From an uncultured bacterium (GTDB taxonomy: Bacteria > Bacteroidota > Bacteroidia > Bacteroidales > Bacteroidaceae), in contig CALZUQ010000015.1 of NCBI GenBank assembly GCA_945829425.1, positions 1-51,427 of the forward strand: a DNA stretch of 51,427 bases, written 5' to 3'. Numbering within the stretch: the stretch's first letter is position 1; each line of letters begins with the position of its first letter. The position numbers were made by a program, and so were the translations under genes. Under the pieces are notes generated by a model. The model saw only the letters and a program-made list of their open reading frames with translations, did no database searches and was not told the DNA's origin. Below are positions 35,297-44,793 of this stretch, piece after piece.

Positions 35297-35986
35297 TTAT
35301 TTCTTCTGTCCATAATATGCATTAGGACCATGTTTACGCATATAATGTTTCTCTATGAGCAGGGGGTTCATCTTCGTTTCTGGGTTAAGTGTCAACGATA
35401 TGTATGCCATTTTTGCGCATTGTTCCATAACCTTTGCGTTATATACAGCATTGGCGGGTGATGTTCCCCATGAAAAAGGTCCATGACATTTTACGAGTAC
35501 TCCTGGAGTGTGATCCGGGTTTATGTCTTTGAAAGCGTCAATGATTACTGTTCCTGTCTCTTTTTCGTATTCTCCCATTTCGCTCTCTACCATATCGCGT
35601 GTGCAAGGTATGTTCTTGTAGAAATAGTCAGCATGTGTCGTTCCTATGTTTGGTATAGAAATGCCAGCCTGAGCAAATGCCGTGGCGTATGTAGAGTGGG
35701 TGTGTACTACGCCTTTTATGTTTGGGAAAGCTTTATATAGCTCGATATGAGTAGGAGTGTCTGATGATGGGTTGAGGTCGCCTTCCACCACTTTTCCTGT
35801 TTCAAGGTCTACAACTACCATGTCTGAAGCCTTCATGTCGTCGTACGATACTCCTGACGGTTTTATTACCATGAGTCCTTTCTCACGGTCAATACCACTA
35901 ACGTTGCCCCAGGTGAATATCACCAGTCCGTGTTTTACCAGGTCAAGATTTGCCTGAAATACTTTTTCTTTTAACTCTTCTAACAT
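35297..35986 (-). CDS. araD: L-ribulose-5-phosphate 4-epimerase
   Basis: 229 residues, class II aldolase fold. The zinc ligands are in [14 protein letters not shown], with a further His in [14 protein letters not shown] and SSDTPTH bind substrate. It converts L-ribulose-5-phosphate to D-xylulose-5-phosphate, the substrate of the transketolase two genes further on. It is the first gene of the araD-araA-araB run. The 223 bases upstream have no clear -7 box. Confidence 0.95.
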   Translation of the reverse strand: MLEELKEKVFQANLDLVKHGLVIFTWGNVSGIDREKGLMVIKPSGVSYDDMKASDMVVVDLETGKVVEGDLNPSSDTPTHIELYKAFPNIKGVVHTHSTYATAFAQAGISIPNIGTTHADYFYKNIPCTRDMVESEMGEYEKETGTVIIDAFKDINPDHTPGVLVKCHGPFSWGTSPANAVYNAKVMEQCAKMAYISLTLNPETKMNPLLIEKHYMRKHGPNAYYGQKK

Positions 35987-36209
35987 ATTAGTATATTTTT
36001 AAGCAGAAGGACAAGCCTCCTGGTGATTATTGTCTTTTTTATAATAGGGTATTTATGATGTGAACCTTAAATCTTTATCCCTATTTTTGGAAATGTTTTC
36101 CTCACGCTGTGGTTACCTTTACCACCTTTGAGGTATGTTTTCCCCTGATTCTGCTTTTTGTCTCTCAAATAATGAGAATTCCTCACGTTTCCTTTTTCTG
36201 TTATTGACA
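35987..36209. other. Spacer between araD and araR
   Basis: 223 bases, minus-strand genes on both sides. It should hold the araD promoter, since a hairpin and a long gap separate it from the upstream genes, but I find no exact TAnnTTTG on the minus strand. A likely place for AraR sites; I cannot point to a clear palindrome. Confidence 0.4.
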
Positions 36210-36875
36210 TCAGAAATGAAATTCCTCGATGTCTGTATTTAATCTGTACAGTTTTGCTCCGCGTTTTGATGTTGTCTTATCTATCATATCTGTTTCAGCC
36301 AAGACACCGCTTTGCTTTGCTCTTTTTCTGAAGTTTCTTTTGTCAACCTCTTTGCCGACGATTGCTTCGAAGACGTTTTGGAACTGTGTCATCGTGAACA
36401 GTTCTGGAAGGAGCGAGAAGCACAACGGCTCAGACTTTATCCTTTTTCTTAATAGCTCAAGTGCGTCTTCTACCATCTTTCCGTGGTCAGAGAATAGAGT
36501 TGGCACTTCATCGATGTTTATCCATTCGAGGTCATATTCTTTCCTCAGCGACTCGTCATAGTCTTTTGTGTTAATCAAGGCATAGTATGCTATTGAGATT
36601 ACTCTCGATACCGGGTCGCGGTCGATATCGCTGTATGCTCCTACCTGTCTCATATATATATCCTTCAGTCCTGTCAATTCAGTAAGTACTCTCTTCGCAG
36701 CGTCTGAAAGCGTTTCTGTGGCTTCCACGAAGCCTCCATACAAAGCCCATGTGCCAAGTCCTGGGTTTATCTTTCTCTTTCCTAAAAGCATCTTCAGCTT
36801 TCCCTTGTCAAAGCCGAAGATTATGCAGTCAACAGAAACATAGGCTTGCGTGTGCTGTTCATATGAATAATTCAT
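36210..36875 (-). CDS. araR: AraR, Nudix-family arabinose regulator
   Basis: 221 residues from the ATG at 36875; a start at 36932 is possible, and the longest frame overlaps the symporter gene and a hairpin. The N-terminal Nudix-like domain (about 12-140) has the remnant box GFVEATETLSDAAKRVLTEL, where the REuxEE core is RVLTEL, so the catalytic residues are lost. The C-terminus is a winged-helix part (about 150-221, DKTTSKRGAKLYRL). NrtR-type AraR binds DNA and responds to arabinose in Bacteroides. It lies between the araD run and the symporter, so it probably controls both. Confidence 0.9.
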   Translation of the reverse strand: MNYSYEQHTQAYVSVDCIIFGFDKGKLKMLLGKRKINPGLGTWALYGGFVEATETLSDAAKRVLTELTGLKDIYMRQVGAYSDIDRDPVSRVISIAYYALINTKDYDESLRKEYDLEWINIDEVPTLFSDHGKMVEDALELLRKRIKSEPLCFSLLPELFTMTQFQNVFEAIVGKEVDKRNFRKRAKQSGVLAETDMIDKTTSKRGAKLYRLNTDIEEFHF

Positions 36876-36968
36876 AGTGGGTATTGTGTATTCTTTTTTT
36901 TCTGAAGGATAATTAACAGTCTTTGTTTCCATCGGGTGGCTGTTCTTTGCCTCCCTCCGTATGAAATA

Positions 36969-37012
36969 CAGAAGGGGTGTAGGCACCTTTTCCTGATGCC
37001 TGCCCCCTTCTG
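36969..37012 (-). terminator. Hairpin between symporter and araR
   Basis: On the minus strand CAGAAGGGGGCAGGCA (37012-36997) pairs imperfectly with TGCCTACACCCCTTCTG (36985-36969), loop 11 bases, no strong T run. It lies between the end of the symporter gene and the araR start, so it could lower araR transcript or act as a processing site. Confidence 0.55.
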
Positions 37013-37021
37013 TCACATATT

Positions 37022-39001
37022 TTACCACAGTACGATATACAGTACTGTAAGTATTCCTATCACACAGAATGCTCCGATGTTGAAAGCACGGTCGGTTTCA
37101 AATATTTTAAGGTCTATCTGTACGCGCTTAGGGTCCTGAACCTTGTCAAGAGCGTTTGACCTGAGGTAGAAGCCTAATGTCGCTGTCATAGCGGCAAAGA
37201 ATATCATTGCTCCCTGTGTGCCATGAATTGCCAGTGTCGTATTGAAGAATGATGCTATGAAAATTGCGAGCGATACCAATGCGACGATGAACAACGTCCT
37301 GCTCCAGAATAGCTGTGACTTTATTGTCTTCTCGTCAAGTACATCAGCTTTAACCGCCTTCTTGCTTGACAGTGATATACCCACGAAGAGTACAACAAGG
37401 CATATGAAAACATATCCGGAACGTATGAGGAACGGTACTTCAGGAATTATAAACTTGAAGAGCACAGAGAATGCAAATGTTCCTATAGCTGCTACAACGG
37501 CTGCTGTACCAGAAGCACGTTTCCAAAGTAGTCCGAGACCGAATATCACTACGACGCCAGGGTAAACGAAAGCGGAGTATTCCTGTATGAACTGGAATGC
37601 CTGGTCAATACCACCCATGAGAGGATACACGGCGAAGAGAGCTATGACAAGCGCTGCTACTGACGTCATACGACCTACTGTAACAAGTTTCTTCTCGCTT
37701 GCATTCTTTCCGATGAACTGTTTGTAGATATCCATGGTGAAGAGTGTCGATGTAGAGTTGAACATCGAAGCGAGAGAAGAAATCACGGCTGCCGAGAGAG
37801 CTGCAAAAGAGAGACCTTTTACCACTGTCGGAGTGAAGTTGCGGATGAGGAAAGGATATGCGTCGTCAGAACGCGAGATGCTTCCAAAGAGAGACTGACG
37901 CAGGTCTTCACACTCAGGAGAGTTTATGATGAAGAAAGCGCAAACTCCAGGAATACATACTATGAAAGGAATCAATATCTTCAGGAATGCTGCGAAAATC
38001 ATACCCTTCTTTGCTTCAGCAAGCGATTTTGCAGCGAGACCTTTCTGTATGATGTACTGGTTGAATCCCCAATAACCTATGTTTGTCAGCCATAGAGCAC
38101 CGAATATCAGTACAATGCCAGGGCTGTCGAAATATGGGTCTGAAGGCTGTGTCACAGCCCCTGCTGCATCTTTCACGCCGTTTATTACAGGATAGAGTTC
38201 TTCATTTCTTGTCACGACAAGATTGAAGTGTTTGTCACCCGGTTGGTCTATACACCATGAATATATGTTTCCAAGAGCTTCGAGAGGTCCGCAGTTCCAT
38301 ACCTCAGCACCTATTACATAGAGTGCCGCATACGCTGTTATGAGACCGCCACCAACGAGGAAAACCACCTGCAGCACGTCAGTCCAGGCTACAGAAGCGA
38401 GACCTCCATAAATGGAGTATGCTCCTGCTATGAGGAAGAGGCACAAGATTATGCACATTCTCACTTGGTCTACTTCCATTCCCATAAAGCTTACTGTCAG
38501 GTCAGTAGGGAGCCCCAGTATCTGTTGTATAGCAAGAGCGCCAAGCCATGAAACAGATGTAAGATTTACGAATACGTAAAGGAAGAGCCACAAGAGTGAG
38601 AACGCCAGGCCTACGCCCCAGTTGTAACGCTCTCTGAGGAACTGTGGTATAGTGAATATTTTCTTCTCTATCATGAGAGGGAGAAGGAACTTTCCTACAA
38701 CGATGAGAGTTGCAGCTGCCATAAGTTCATAGGCAGCCTGTGCTATTCCGCTGTAGAATGCTGAGCCTGACATGCCGATAAACTGTTCCGCAGAGATGTT
38801 CGCCGCTATCAGCGAAGCACCTACAGCCCACCATGTCAAAGTGTTTCCGGCAAGGAAGTAGTCTGTCGAAGACTTTTCCTCTCCTTTCTTCCCTCTACTG
38901 AGGAAGATTCCGAGTCCGACAAGAAGTACAATGTATGCAGCGAAGACGATATAGTCTATCGGCTGAAATCCATTGTTCTGTAATGATTCAATTACGCTCA
39001 T
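37022..39001 (-). CDS. araP: Sodium/solute symporter, probable arabinose importer
   Basis: 659 residues, SSS family, about 14 membrane helices. The N-terminal part has YFLAGNTLTWWAVGASLIAANISAEQFIGM, given here only in part: FLAGNTLTWWAVGAS then NISAEQFIG, the classic sodium/sugar site. The long loop near residues 240-300 is variable. By neighbourhood (araR, araD, mutarotase) it imports L-arabinose; the sequence alone would only say sugar or myo-inositol. The next gene upstream, a periplasmic mutarotase, is 90 bases away. Confidence 0.88.
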   Translation of the reverse strand: MSVIESLQNNGFQPIDYIVFAAYIVLLVGLGIFLSRGKKGEEKSSTDYFLAGNTLTWWAVGASLIAANISAEQFIGMSGSAFYSGIAQAAYELMAAATLIVVGKFLLPLMIEKKIFTIPQFLRERYNWGVGLAFSLLWLFLYVFVNLTSVSWLGALAIQQILGLPTDLTVSFMGMEVDQVRMCIILCLFLIAGAYSIYGGLASVAWTDVLQVVFLVGGGLITAYAALYVIGAEVWNCGPLEALGNIYSWCIDQPGDKHFNLVVTRNEELYPVINGVKDAAGAVTQPSDPYFDSPGIVLIFGALWLTNIGYWGFNQYIIQKGLAAKSLAEAKKGMIFAAFLKILIPFIVCIPGVCAFFIINSPECEDLRQSLFGSISRSDDAYPFLIRNFTPTVVKGLSFAALSAAVISSLASMFNSTSTLFTMDIYKQFIGKNASEKKLVTVGRMTSVAALVIALFAVYPLMGGIDQAFQFIQEYSAFVYPGVVVIFGLGLLWKRASGTAAVVAAIGTFAFSVLFKFIIPEVPFLIRSGYVFICLVVLFVGISLSSKKAVKADVLDEKTIKSQLFWSRTLFIVALVSLAIFIASFFNTTLAIHGTQGAMIFFAAMTATLGFYLRSNALDKVQDPKRVQIDLKIFETDRAFNIGAFCVIGILTVLYIVLW

Positions 39002-39091
39002 TGGTTTTTAAGTTTTAATTATTAGAATATTGTTTATGTTTGTTCGTTGCTGGTTTTTATCCTCAAAAATGGACAGTTTTATGTCTTCTGC

Positions 39092-40255
39092 TTAGAATGT
39101 AGAGAACTTATATATGCAATGGCTGTAATATTTCTCTCCAGGGTTGAGTGTTGCAGAAGGCCATTCAGTTTTGTTCGGCGTGTCTGGGTATTTCTGTGTC
39201 TCAAGACAAATACCTGTCCGCTGCTGGTATTTTATACCTTTCTTTCCATTTGCCGTACCGTCGAGGAAGTTTCCTGTATACACCTGGACACCAGGCTCGT
39301 TTGTAAACATTGTCATCATTATGCCTGTTTTCACATTCTTCAGTATTGCAGCCACCGCAGTGTCGTCTCCCTTTGTGTCGAGTACCCAGTTGTGGTCATA
39401 TCCGTTACCATTGTGCATCTGTACGTCGTTCTTTACGTTCTCCTCTGTTAGCCCGTCGCCTATTCGCTTTATTGTTGAGAAGTCGAAAGGAGTATTTTCT
39501 GTAGTCACAATCTCGCCTGTTGTCATATATGTCTCGTCAACAGGTGTGAACGAAGTAGAGTTTATGTATAGCGAGTCGTCAAGTATTGTGTTGTTCGGAT
39601 CCCCCGATAGGTTAAAATATGAATGGTTTGTCATATTTATTACCGTGGTCTTGTCTGTTGTAGCCTCATATTTTATATCCAAGGCGTTGTCTTCTGTTAA
39701 GGTATATGTAACGACAGCCACAACATTTCCTGGGAAATTCATGTCTCCATCCTTAGAGTTCATGGTTAGTTTCAGTGTGCTCTCGTCTACGAGTTCCGCT
39801 TCATACACTTGATATTGCCATCCTGATGGTCCTCCGTGAAGCGTATGTCCGAAGTTGTTTGTCGGCAGAGTTATTGTCTCACCGTTTATGTTTATCACAC
39901 CTTTATTTATACGGTTTGCATATCGTCCTATTGCAGCTCCGAAGTCTGAAGGTGAGTTTACTGAGTCAGTGTACTGTCTGAGGTTGTCAAACCCCAGCAC
40001 TACGTCCTTTGTCTCTCCGTTTCTGTCAGGCACACAGATGCTCACTACGCGTCCTCCGAAGTTTGTGATATCTACTGTCATCCCGTTGCTGTTTTTCAGC
40101 TCATAGAGTTTTACGGGTATGTTGTTCACTATCGAGTCAAAGCGCTCTGGGTTCAGTCCCGAAACGTTGTTCTGTACTTCTGCCTGCTTTGAGCATGATG
40201 CCAAAGAGACAGCCATGACAGCCAATCCGTAAAGTGTTGATTGTATGATTTTCAT
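39092..40255 (-). CDS. Aldose 1-epimerase lipoprotein
   Basis: 387 residues with a lipoprotein signal ending LASC (Cys21), so it is anchored in the periplasm or outer membrane. The galactose-mutarotase fold shows NNFGHTLHGGPSGWQ, MTNHSYFNLSG and the catalytic Glu in GICLETQKYPDTPN. It speeds the alpha/beta interconversion of sugars before import by the symporter next to it. It begins the arabinose importer transcript, with a promoter at 40289-40321. A second, cytoplasmic mutarotase gene is at 41904. Confidence 0.92.
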   Translation of the reverse strand: MKIIQSTLYGLAVMAVSLASCSKQAEVQNNVSGLNPERFDSIVNNIPVKLYELKNSNGMTVDITNFGGRVVSICVPDRNGETKDVVLGFDNLRQYTDSVNSPSDFGAAIGRYANRINKGVININGETITLPTNNFGHTLHGGPSGWQYQVYEAELVDESTLKLTMNSKDGDMNFPGNVVAVVTYTLTEDNALDIKYEATTDKTTVINMTNHSYFNLSGDPNNTILDDSLYINSTSFTPVDETYMTTGEIVTTENTPFDFSTIKRIGDGLTEENVKNDVQMHNGNGYDHNWVLDTKGDDTAVAAILKNVKTGIMMTMFTNEPGVQVYTGNFLDGTANGKKGIKYQQRTGICLETQKYPDTPNKTEWPSATLNPGEKYYSHCIYKFSTF

Positions 40256-40288
40256 TGCTTTTTATAGTTAGGTAATTAATTTTTGGGT

Positions 40289-40321
40289 CAAAATTACTAA
40301 AAAATATGTTATCAAGGGCAA
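40289..40321 (-). promoter_or_regulatory. Promoter of the arabinose importer genes
   Basis: On the minus strand TTG (40319-40321) or TTG (40313-40315), 22 or 16 bases, TAATTTTG (40289-40296). The start codon is 34 bases downstream. An AraR site could lie in the AT-rich part upstream. Confidence 0.6.
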
Positions 40322-40444
40322 AAATGCGTATTTAATTATGTTAAAAAAAGCATTCTTGGTATTAAAACCAAAGAAAATGGCACAATAGAATACGGCTGCT
40401 CTTGTTGTCAGAATAGTTTGCAGACAGTATACGCCCCGTATAAA

Positions 40445-40481
40445 ATAGGGACAATAAGCAGAAAAATGCCGTTGTCCCTAT
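40445..40481 (-). terminator. Terminator of galK
   Basis: On the minus strand ATAGGGACAA and TTGTCCCTAT pair (10 bp, loop 17 bases), followed by TTTTATA, 85 bases after the galK stop. Confidence 0.8.
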
Positions 40482-40565
40482 CATATATTATCTGCCTTAT
40501 TTTTGCGTGTTATGGATTTTTGGGGTTAGATACATATAGTTTATGTGGTTTTGATAGCCCCCACC

Positions 40566-41732
40566 TTAGCAATCGATTCTCCTTGCTCCGTCACCAATAT
40601 TCACGTAGTGAATGCGTGGTTTTATTCCGTATTTATCGAAATATCTCTCTGTGACAGTCTTTATGAACGAGTCGCAGATTGCCTCCTTTGCAAGATTTAT
40701 CGTACAGCCTCCGAATCCGCCACCCATAATCCTTGATCCTGTCACTCCGCAGTCTTTTGCTACGTCGTTTAGGAAGTCCAGTTCCGGACAGCTCACCTCA
40801 TAGTCTTTCGACAGTCCTTTATGAGTGAGATACATGAGTCGTCCCACCTCCTCGTAATCACCATTTTCGAGGGCTTTGCATACCCCGAGGACACGATCTT
40901 TCTCTCCGAGCACGAATGTTGCGCGTCTGATGTCCTCTTCCGATACGTCGTTACGTACAGCCTCAAGGTCTTCCAACGTACAGTCGCGCAATGTCTTTGC
41001 GTTTCGCTGTGGATCTTTATCGTTTACAGCCTTTACGACATTCTCGCATGATTTCCTTCTGTCGTTATATGGTGATCCTGCAAGTTCATGTTTTACACAA
41101 GAGTTTACGAGCAGCAGTCTGTAGTCCAGAGGTTTAAATGGAAAGTATTCAAACTCACGGCTATTGCAGTCTAATCGCATTAGTTTCCCTGCTTGTCCGA
41201 AAACGCTGGCAAACTGGTCCATTATTCCGCAGTTGCATCCGATGTATTTATGTTCTGTAGCTTGTCCTGCGAGCACCATTTCCCATTTGCTTACCTTGTT
41301 TTCTCCGAAAAGGTCGTTGAGTGCGTATGCAAAACAACTTTCCAAGGCTGCTGATGATGACATACCCGCTCCGAGCGGCACATCACCTGCAAAAGCCGTA
41401 TTGAATCCCTTTACGTCTACCCCTCTCAACTGCATTTCTTTCACCATTCCGAAAATAAACCGTGCCCATGTAGCCGACGGCCCTTCTGTGTCAGTCACCT
41501 TAAATTCCACGCGGTCTTTGAGGTCTATTGAGTAGCACATTACAGTGTCCGTACCGTTAGGTCTCACCTCTGCAAGTATTCCGCAGTCAACAGCTCCCGG
41601 GAACACAAATCCGCCGTTATAGTCAGTATGCTCACCAATGAGGTTAATGCGACCAGGAGCGGCATAAATGTTTCCCGTCAATCCGTCGAAGTGCTTTATG
41701 AAGCGACTTCTCACATGTTCTATCTCCAACAT
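40566..41732 (-). CDS. galK: Galactokinase
   Basis: 388 residues, GHMP kinase family. The galactokinase signature PGRINLIGEHTDYNGG, the ATP loop PLGAGMSSSAALE and the third motif GGGFGGC are all present. It phosphorylates galactose at C1, the first step of the Leloir pathway. No galT or galE lies in the window. Upstream are 171 bases with a stem-loop and then the second mutarotase gene. Confidence 0.96.
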   Translation of the reverse strand: MLEIEHVRSRFIKHFDGLTGNIYAAPGRINLIGEHTDYNGGFVFPGAVDCGILAEVRPNGTDTVMCYSIDLKDRVEFKVTDTEGPSATWARFIFGMVKEMQLRGVDVKGFNTAFAGDVPLGAGMSSSAALESCFAYALNDLFGENKVSKWEMVLAGQATEHKYIGCNCGIMDQFASVFGQAGKLMRLDCNSREFEYFPFKPLDYRLLLVNSCVKHELAGSPYNDRRKSCENVVKAVNDKDPQRNAKTLRDCTLEDLEAVRNDVSEEDIRRATFVLGEKDRVLGVCKALENGDYEEVGRLMYLTHKGLSKDYEVSCPELDFLNDVAKDCGVTGSRIMGGGFGGCTINLAKEAICDSFIKTVTERYFDKYGIKPRIHYVNIGDGARRIDC

Positions 41733-41766
41733 AATATCAGGTGTTTTTGTTAGTTATGTTTTTCTT

Positions 41767-41802
41767 AAGCTTGAGGAAAACCAATAGTCTTCCTCAAGGC
41801 TT
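41767..41802. terminator. Stem-loop between galM and galK
   Basis: AAGC-TTGAGGAA (41767-41778) pairs with TTCCTCAAGGCTT (41790-41802) with one bulge. It is 100 bases after galM on the minus strand. No T run, so terminator function is uncertain. Confidence 0.45.
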
Positions 41803-41903
41803 AATAAGAATGTTGTACTATTCTCTGATTACAAACAGTTCTCGGTTTATACCCTTATTTCCAGCTTGTCACATTGTTTAAGCTTATCTTCCGTTTCCTT
41901 TTG

Positions 41904-42977
41904 TCAAAGTGTACCGAAGCGGTAAACAGTACGCTGCGTGTATGTCTCTCCGGGATTGAGCACTACAGTAGGGAAATAACTTCTGTTTGGCGAGTCAGGG
42001 AAGTGTTGCGCCTCAAAGCAAACAGCACTTCTCTTAGGGAATGTCGCTCCATGCTGTCCTTTATATCCTGTCGCCCAGTTGTCGGTGTACATCTGTACTC
42101 CTGGTTCTGTAGTCCAGCATTCCATTGTTCTGCCCGAAACGGGGTCTGTGATACGTGCAGCGAAACTCAGTTCTCCAACCTCCCTCTTATTGAGTACGAA
42201 GCAATGATCATACCCGTTGCCATATCTCAGTTGTTCGTTGTCGTCGTTGATATCCTGTCCGATGGTCTTTGGTTTACGGAAGTCAAACGGTGTGCCGTCG
42301 ACCTTCAGTATCTCTCCTGTAGGAATATTCGTCTCGTCTGTAGGCAGATAGAAATCAGCATTCACCTCACATATCTGGTTTTCAACGGATGGCGTAGGAT
42401 TTGCAATTCCTGAGAGCGAGAAGAAGGCGTGGTGTGTCAGGTTTATTATTGTCTTCTTGTTTGTTGTTGCGAGATAGTCTATCACCAGTTCGTTGTCGTC
42501 ATTCCATGTATATTCTACGGTGATAGCCACCTCTCCTGTAAATCCCTCCTCTCCATAAGGAGACGTATATTTCAGTACGAGCGTGTTCTCGTTCATGGGT
42601 GTTGCCTCCCATACTCTTGCGTGGAATCCTGTCGGACCTCCGTGTAGTGCGTTAGGTCCGTTGTTTATAGCCAACTGATATTCCTTACCTCCCAATGTGA
42701 ATCGTCCCTCCTTTATTCTGTTTCCGAAACGTCCGATTAGAGTGGACAGGAACGGCTCAGGTGAGTTGATTACATCCTCAATGTTGTCGTGTCCCTGAAT
42801 TACATTACCTATCTGTCCGTTTTTGTCAGGCACCATGAGCGCGACGATAGCTCCTCCATAGTTTGTTATGGCGCATTCATATCCGTTTTGGTTACGCAGG
42901 ATAAAAAGGTCTGTCTTCTTTCCGTTTACTACGGTCTTGAAGTCTTTATGGCTCAAGCCACAGATGTTATTTTCCAT
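41904..42977 (-). CDS. galM: Aldose 1-epimerase (galactose mutarotase), cytoplasmic
   Basis: 357 residues with no signal peptide. The mutarotase elements are NNGPNALHGGPTGFHARVW, LTHHAFFSLSG and the catalytic Glu in AVCFEAQHFPDSPN. It interconverts the anomers of galactose for galK. It is a paralogue of the lipoprotein mutarotase at 39092 with the same elements, so the window has one exported and one internal copy. It follows glnS by 58 bases. Confidence 0.93.
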   Translation of the reverse strand: MENNICGLSHKDFKTVVNGKKTDLFILRNQNGYECAITNYGGAIVALMVPDKNGQIGNVIQGHDNIEDVINSPEPFLSTLIGRFGNRIKEGRFTLGGKEYQLAINNGPNALHGGPTGFHARVWEATPMNENTLVLKYTSPYGEEGFTGEVAITVEYTWNDDNELVIDYLATTNKKTIINLTHHAFFSLSGIANPTPSVENQICEVNADFYLPTDETNIPTGEILKVDGTPFDFRKPKTIGQDINDDNEQLRYGNGYDHCFVLNKREVGELSFAARITDPVSGRTMECWTTEPGVQMYTDNWATGYKGQHGATFPKRSAVCFEAQHFPDSPNRSYFPTVVLNPGETYTQRTVYRFGTL

Positions 42978-43035
42978 GATTATGTCTTTTTTAGGCTTTT
43001 GGCATGATATATATATCCGTGCCCTGCCATGTTTT

Positions 43036-44778
43036 TTATTTTCCTTTGTTCTCTTTCAGTCCTACAGTAGAGTTGAACACGAGGTGTTCCGGTGTGGAGT
43101 CAGTATCGATATTGAAATATCCTATGCGGTTGAACTGCAGATACGATAGCTGAGGCAGTCCCTGTACATATTTCTCTACATAAGCCTTTGTGTTGATTTT
43201 CAGGCTGTCCGGGTTGAGGAAAGGTCTCATGGCGTCTATACCTCTTACGTCATGTTCCTTCTCGTATTTCTTTATCGCATCGCGTGGGTTCTCACATGTC
43301 CACAGACACTCATATCTCCTTACTTCCGCCGGCAGACAGTGTGCGCAGCTCACCCAGTGTATTGTACCTTTCACCTTACGGTCTGCACCTGGTGTTCCAG
43401 CCTTTGAGTCCGGGTCGTAAGTACAGTATATCTCTTGTACATTTCCGTTTTCGTCAGCCTTATATCCTGTGCAGTTCAGGATATACGCCCCTTTGAGGCG
43501 TGTCTCTTTGCCAGGGTACATACGGAAGAATTTCTTGTCTGGCTCAGCCTTGAAGTCCTCTCGTTCAATCCATAGCTCCCTTGAGAATGTTATGGTATGC
43601 GTTCCGTCCTCCGGCTTCTCCGGATTGTTCACCACTTCCAGTTCCTCCGACTGTCCTTCCGGATAATTCTCAATAATGAGTTTCACTGGGTCGAGAACCG
43701 CCGACACCCTTGTGGCCCTCTCGTTGAGGTCCTGTCGTGCTGCTGCCTCAAGTAGTTTTATGTCGTTGAGCGCATCGAAGTTTGTATATCCTATTGACTC
43801 TATGAACTTGAGTATCGCCTGTGGCGAATAACCTCTTCTCCTTATTCCGCATATTGTCGGCATTCTTGGGTCGTCCCATCCGTTCACGACCCCTTCTTTT
43901 GTCAGGATGAGCAGGTTACGCTTCGACATCAGCGTGTAGTTCAGGTTCAGTTTGTTGAATTCGAACTGCCTTGGTCTGTTGTCTTCAATATTCTCTGTTT
44001 CTCCCTTCCATTCCTTTATCCATGTCACGAAGAGGTCGTAAAGCTCGTGGTGAGGAACAAACTCCAAGGTACATATCGAGTGCGTGACCCCTTCAAGATA
44101 GTCTGACTGTCCGTGTGTGAAGTCATACATGGGGTATGCGTTCCATTTATTTCCCGTTCGCCAGTGTTCCATGTTCAGCACACGATACATGAATGGGTCT
44201 CGGAAGTGCATGTTTGGTGACGCCATATCAATTTTTGCCCTTAGCACCATCCTTCCCGGCTCGATGTTTCCCGAATTCATTTCTTCAAACAGTTTCAGGC
44301 TTTCTTCTACCGGTCTGTTGCGGTATGGTGACTCTGTTCCCGGAGTTGTCGGTGTTCCTTTCTGCTCTGCTATGACTTCAGCCGACTGCTCGTCGACGTA
44401 TGCCTTTCCTGTTTTTATACACCATACGGCAAAGTCCCACAGTTCCTGGAAGTAGTCAGAGGCGTAGACCATTTTGCCCCATTCGAATCCGAGCCATTTT
44501 ATGTCCCGTTCTATTGCCTCAACATATTCCGTATCTTCTTTCTGTGGGTTAGTGTCGTCCATACGTAGGTTACATACCCCTCCGAAGCGTTTTGCTATGC
44601 CGAAGTCTATTGCTATTGCCTTGGCGTGTCCTATATGCAGATACCCGTTAGGTTCCGGCGGGAAACGTGTCTGCACACGTCCTCCGTTTTTCCCCTCTTC
44701 GAGGTCTTTTGCTACTCTTTGCTCAATGAAATTGAGTGACTCCTTCTTCTCCTGAAGATTATTGTTCTCTATTGCCAT
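43036..44778 (-). CDS. glnS: Glutaminyl-tRNA synthetase
   Basis: 580 residues, class I synthetase. PPEPNGYLHIGHAKA (HIGH at 48-51) and the MSKRNLL form of the KMSKS loop are visible, followed by the C-terminal anticodon-binding beta-barrels. LRMDDTNPQKEDTEYV and WGYDDPRM-like segments mark it as GlnRS and not GluRS. It charges tRNA-Gln directly, so the organism would not need the amidotransferase route for Gln. It starts 15 bases after the S9 peptidase stop, so the two are probably co-transcribed. Confidence 0.95.
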   Translation of the reverse strand: MAIENNNLQEKKESLNFIEQRVAKDLEEGKNGGRVQTRFPPEPNGYLHIGHAKAIAIDFGIAKRFGGVCNLRMDDTNPQKEDTEYVEAIERDIKWLGFEWGKMVYASDYFQELWDFAVWCIKTGKAYVDEQSAEVIAEQKGTPTTPGTESPYRNRPVEESLKLFEEMNSGNIEPGRMVLRAKIDMASPNMHFRDPFMYRVLNMEHWRTGNKWNAYPMYDFTHGQSDYLEGVTHSICTLEFVPHHELYDLFVTWIKEWKGETENIEDNRPRQFEFNKLNLNYTLMSKRNLLILTKEGVVNGWDDPRMPTICGIRRRGYSPQAILKFIESIGYTNFDALNDIKLLEAAARQDLNERATRVSAVLDPVKLIIENYPEGQSEELEVVNNPEKPEDGTHTITFSRELWIEREDFKAEPDKKFFRMYPGKETRLKGAYILNCTGYKADENGNVQEIYCTYDPDSKAGTPGADRKVKGTIHWVSCAHCLPAEVRRYECLWTCENPRDAIKKYEKEHDVRGIDAMRPFLNPDSLKINTKAYVEKYVQGLPQLSYLQFNRIGYFNIDTDSTPEHLVFNSTVGLKENKGK

Positions 44779-44793
44779 GTTATATTGTGTTGT

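Larger units (their letters stand above)
40256..40565. other. Gene-free region between mutarotase and galK
   Basis: 310 bases. It holds the mutarotase promoter (40289-40321) and the galK terminator (40445-40481). AT-rich and otherwise empty. Confidence 0.6.
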
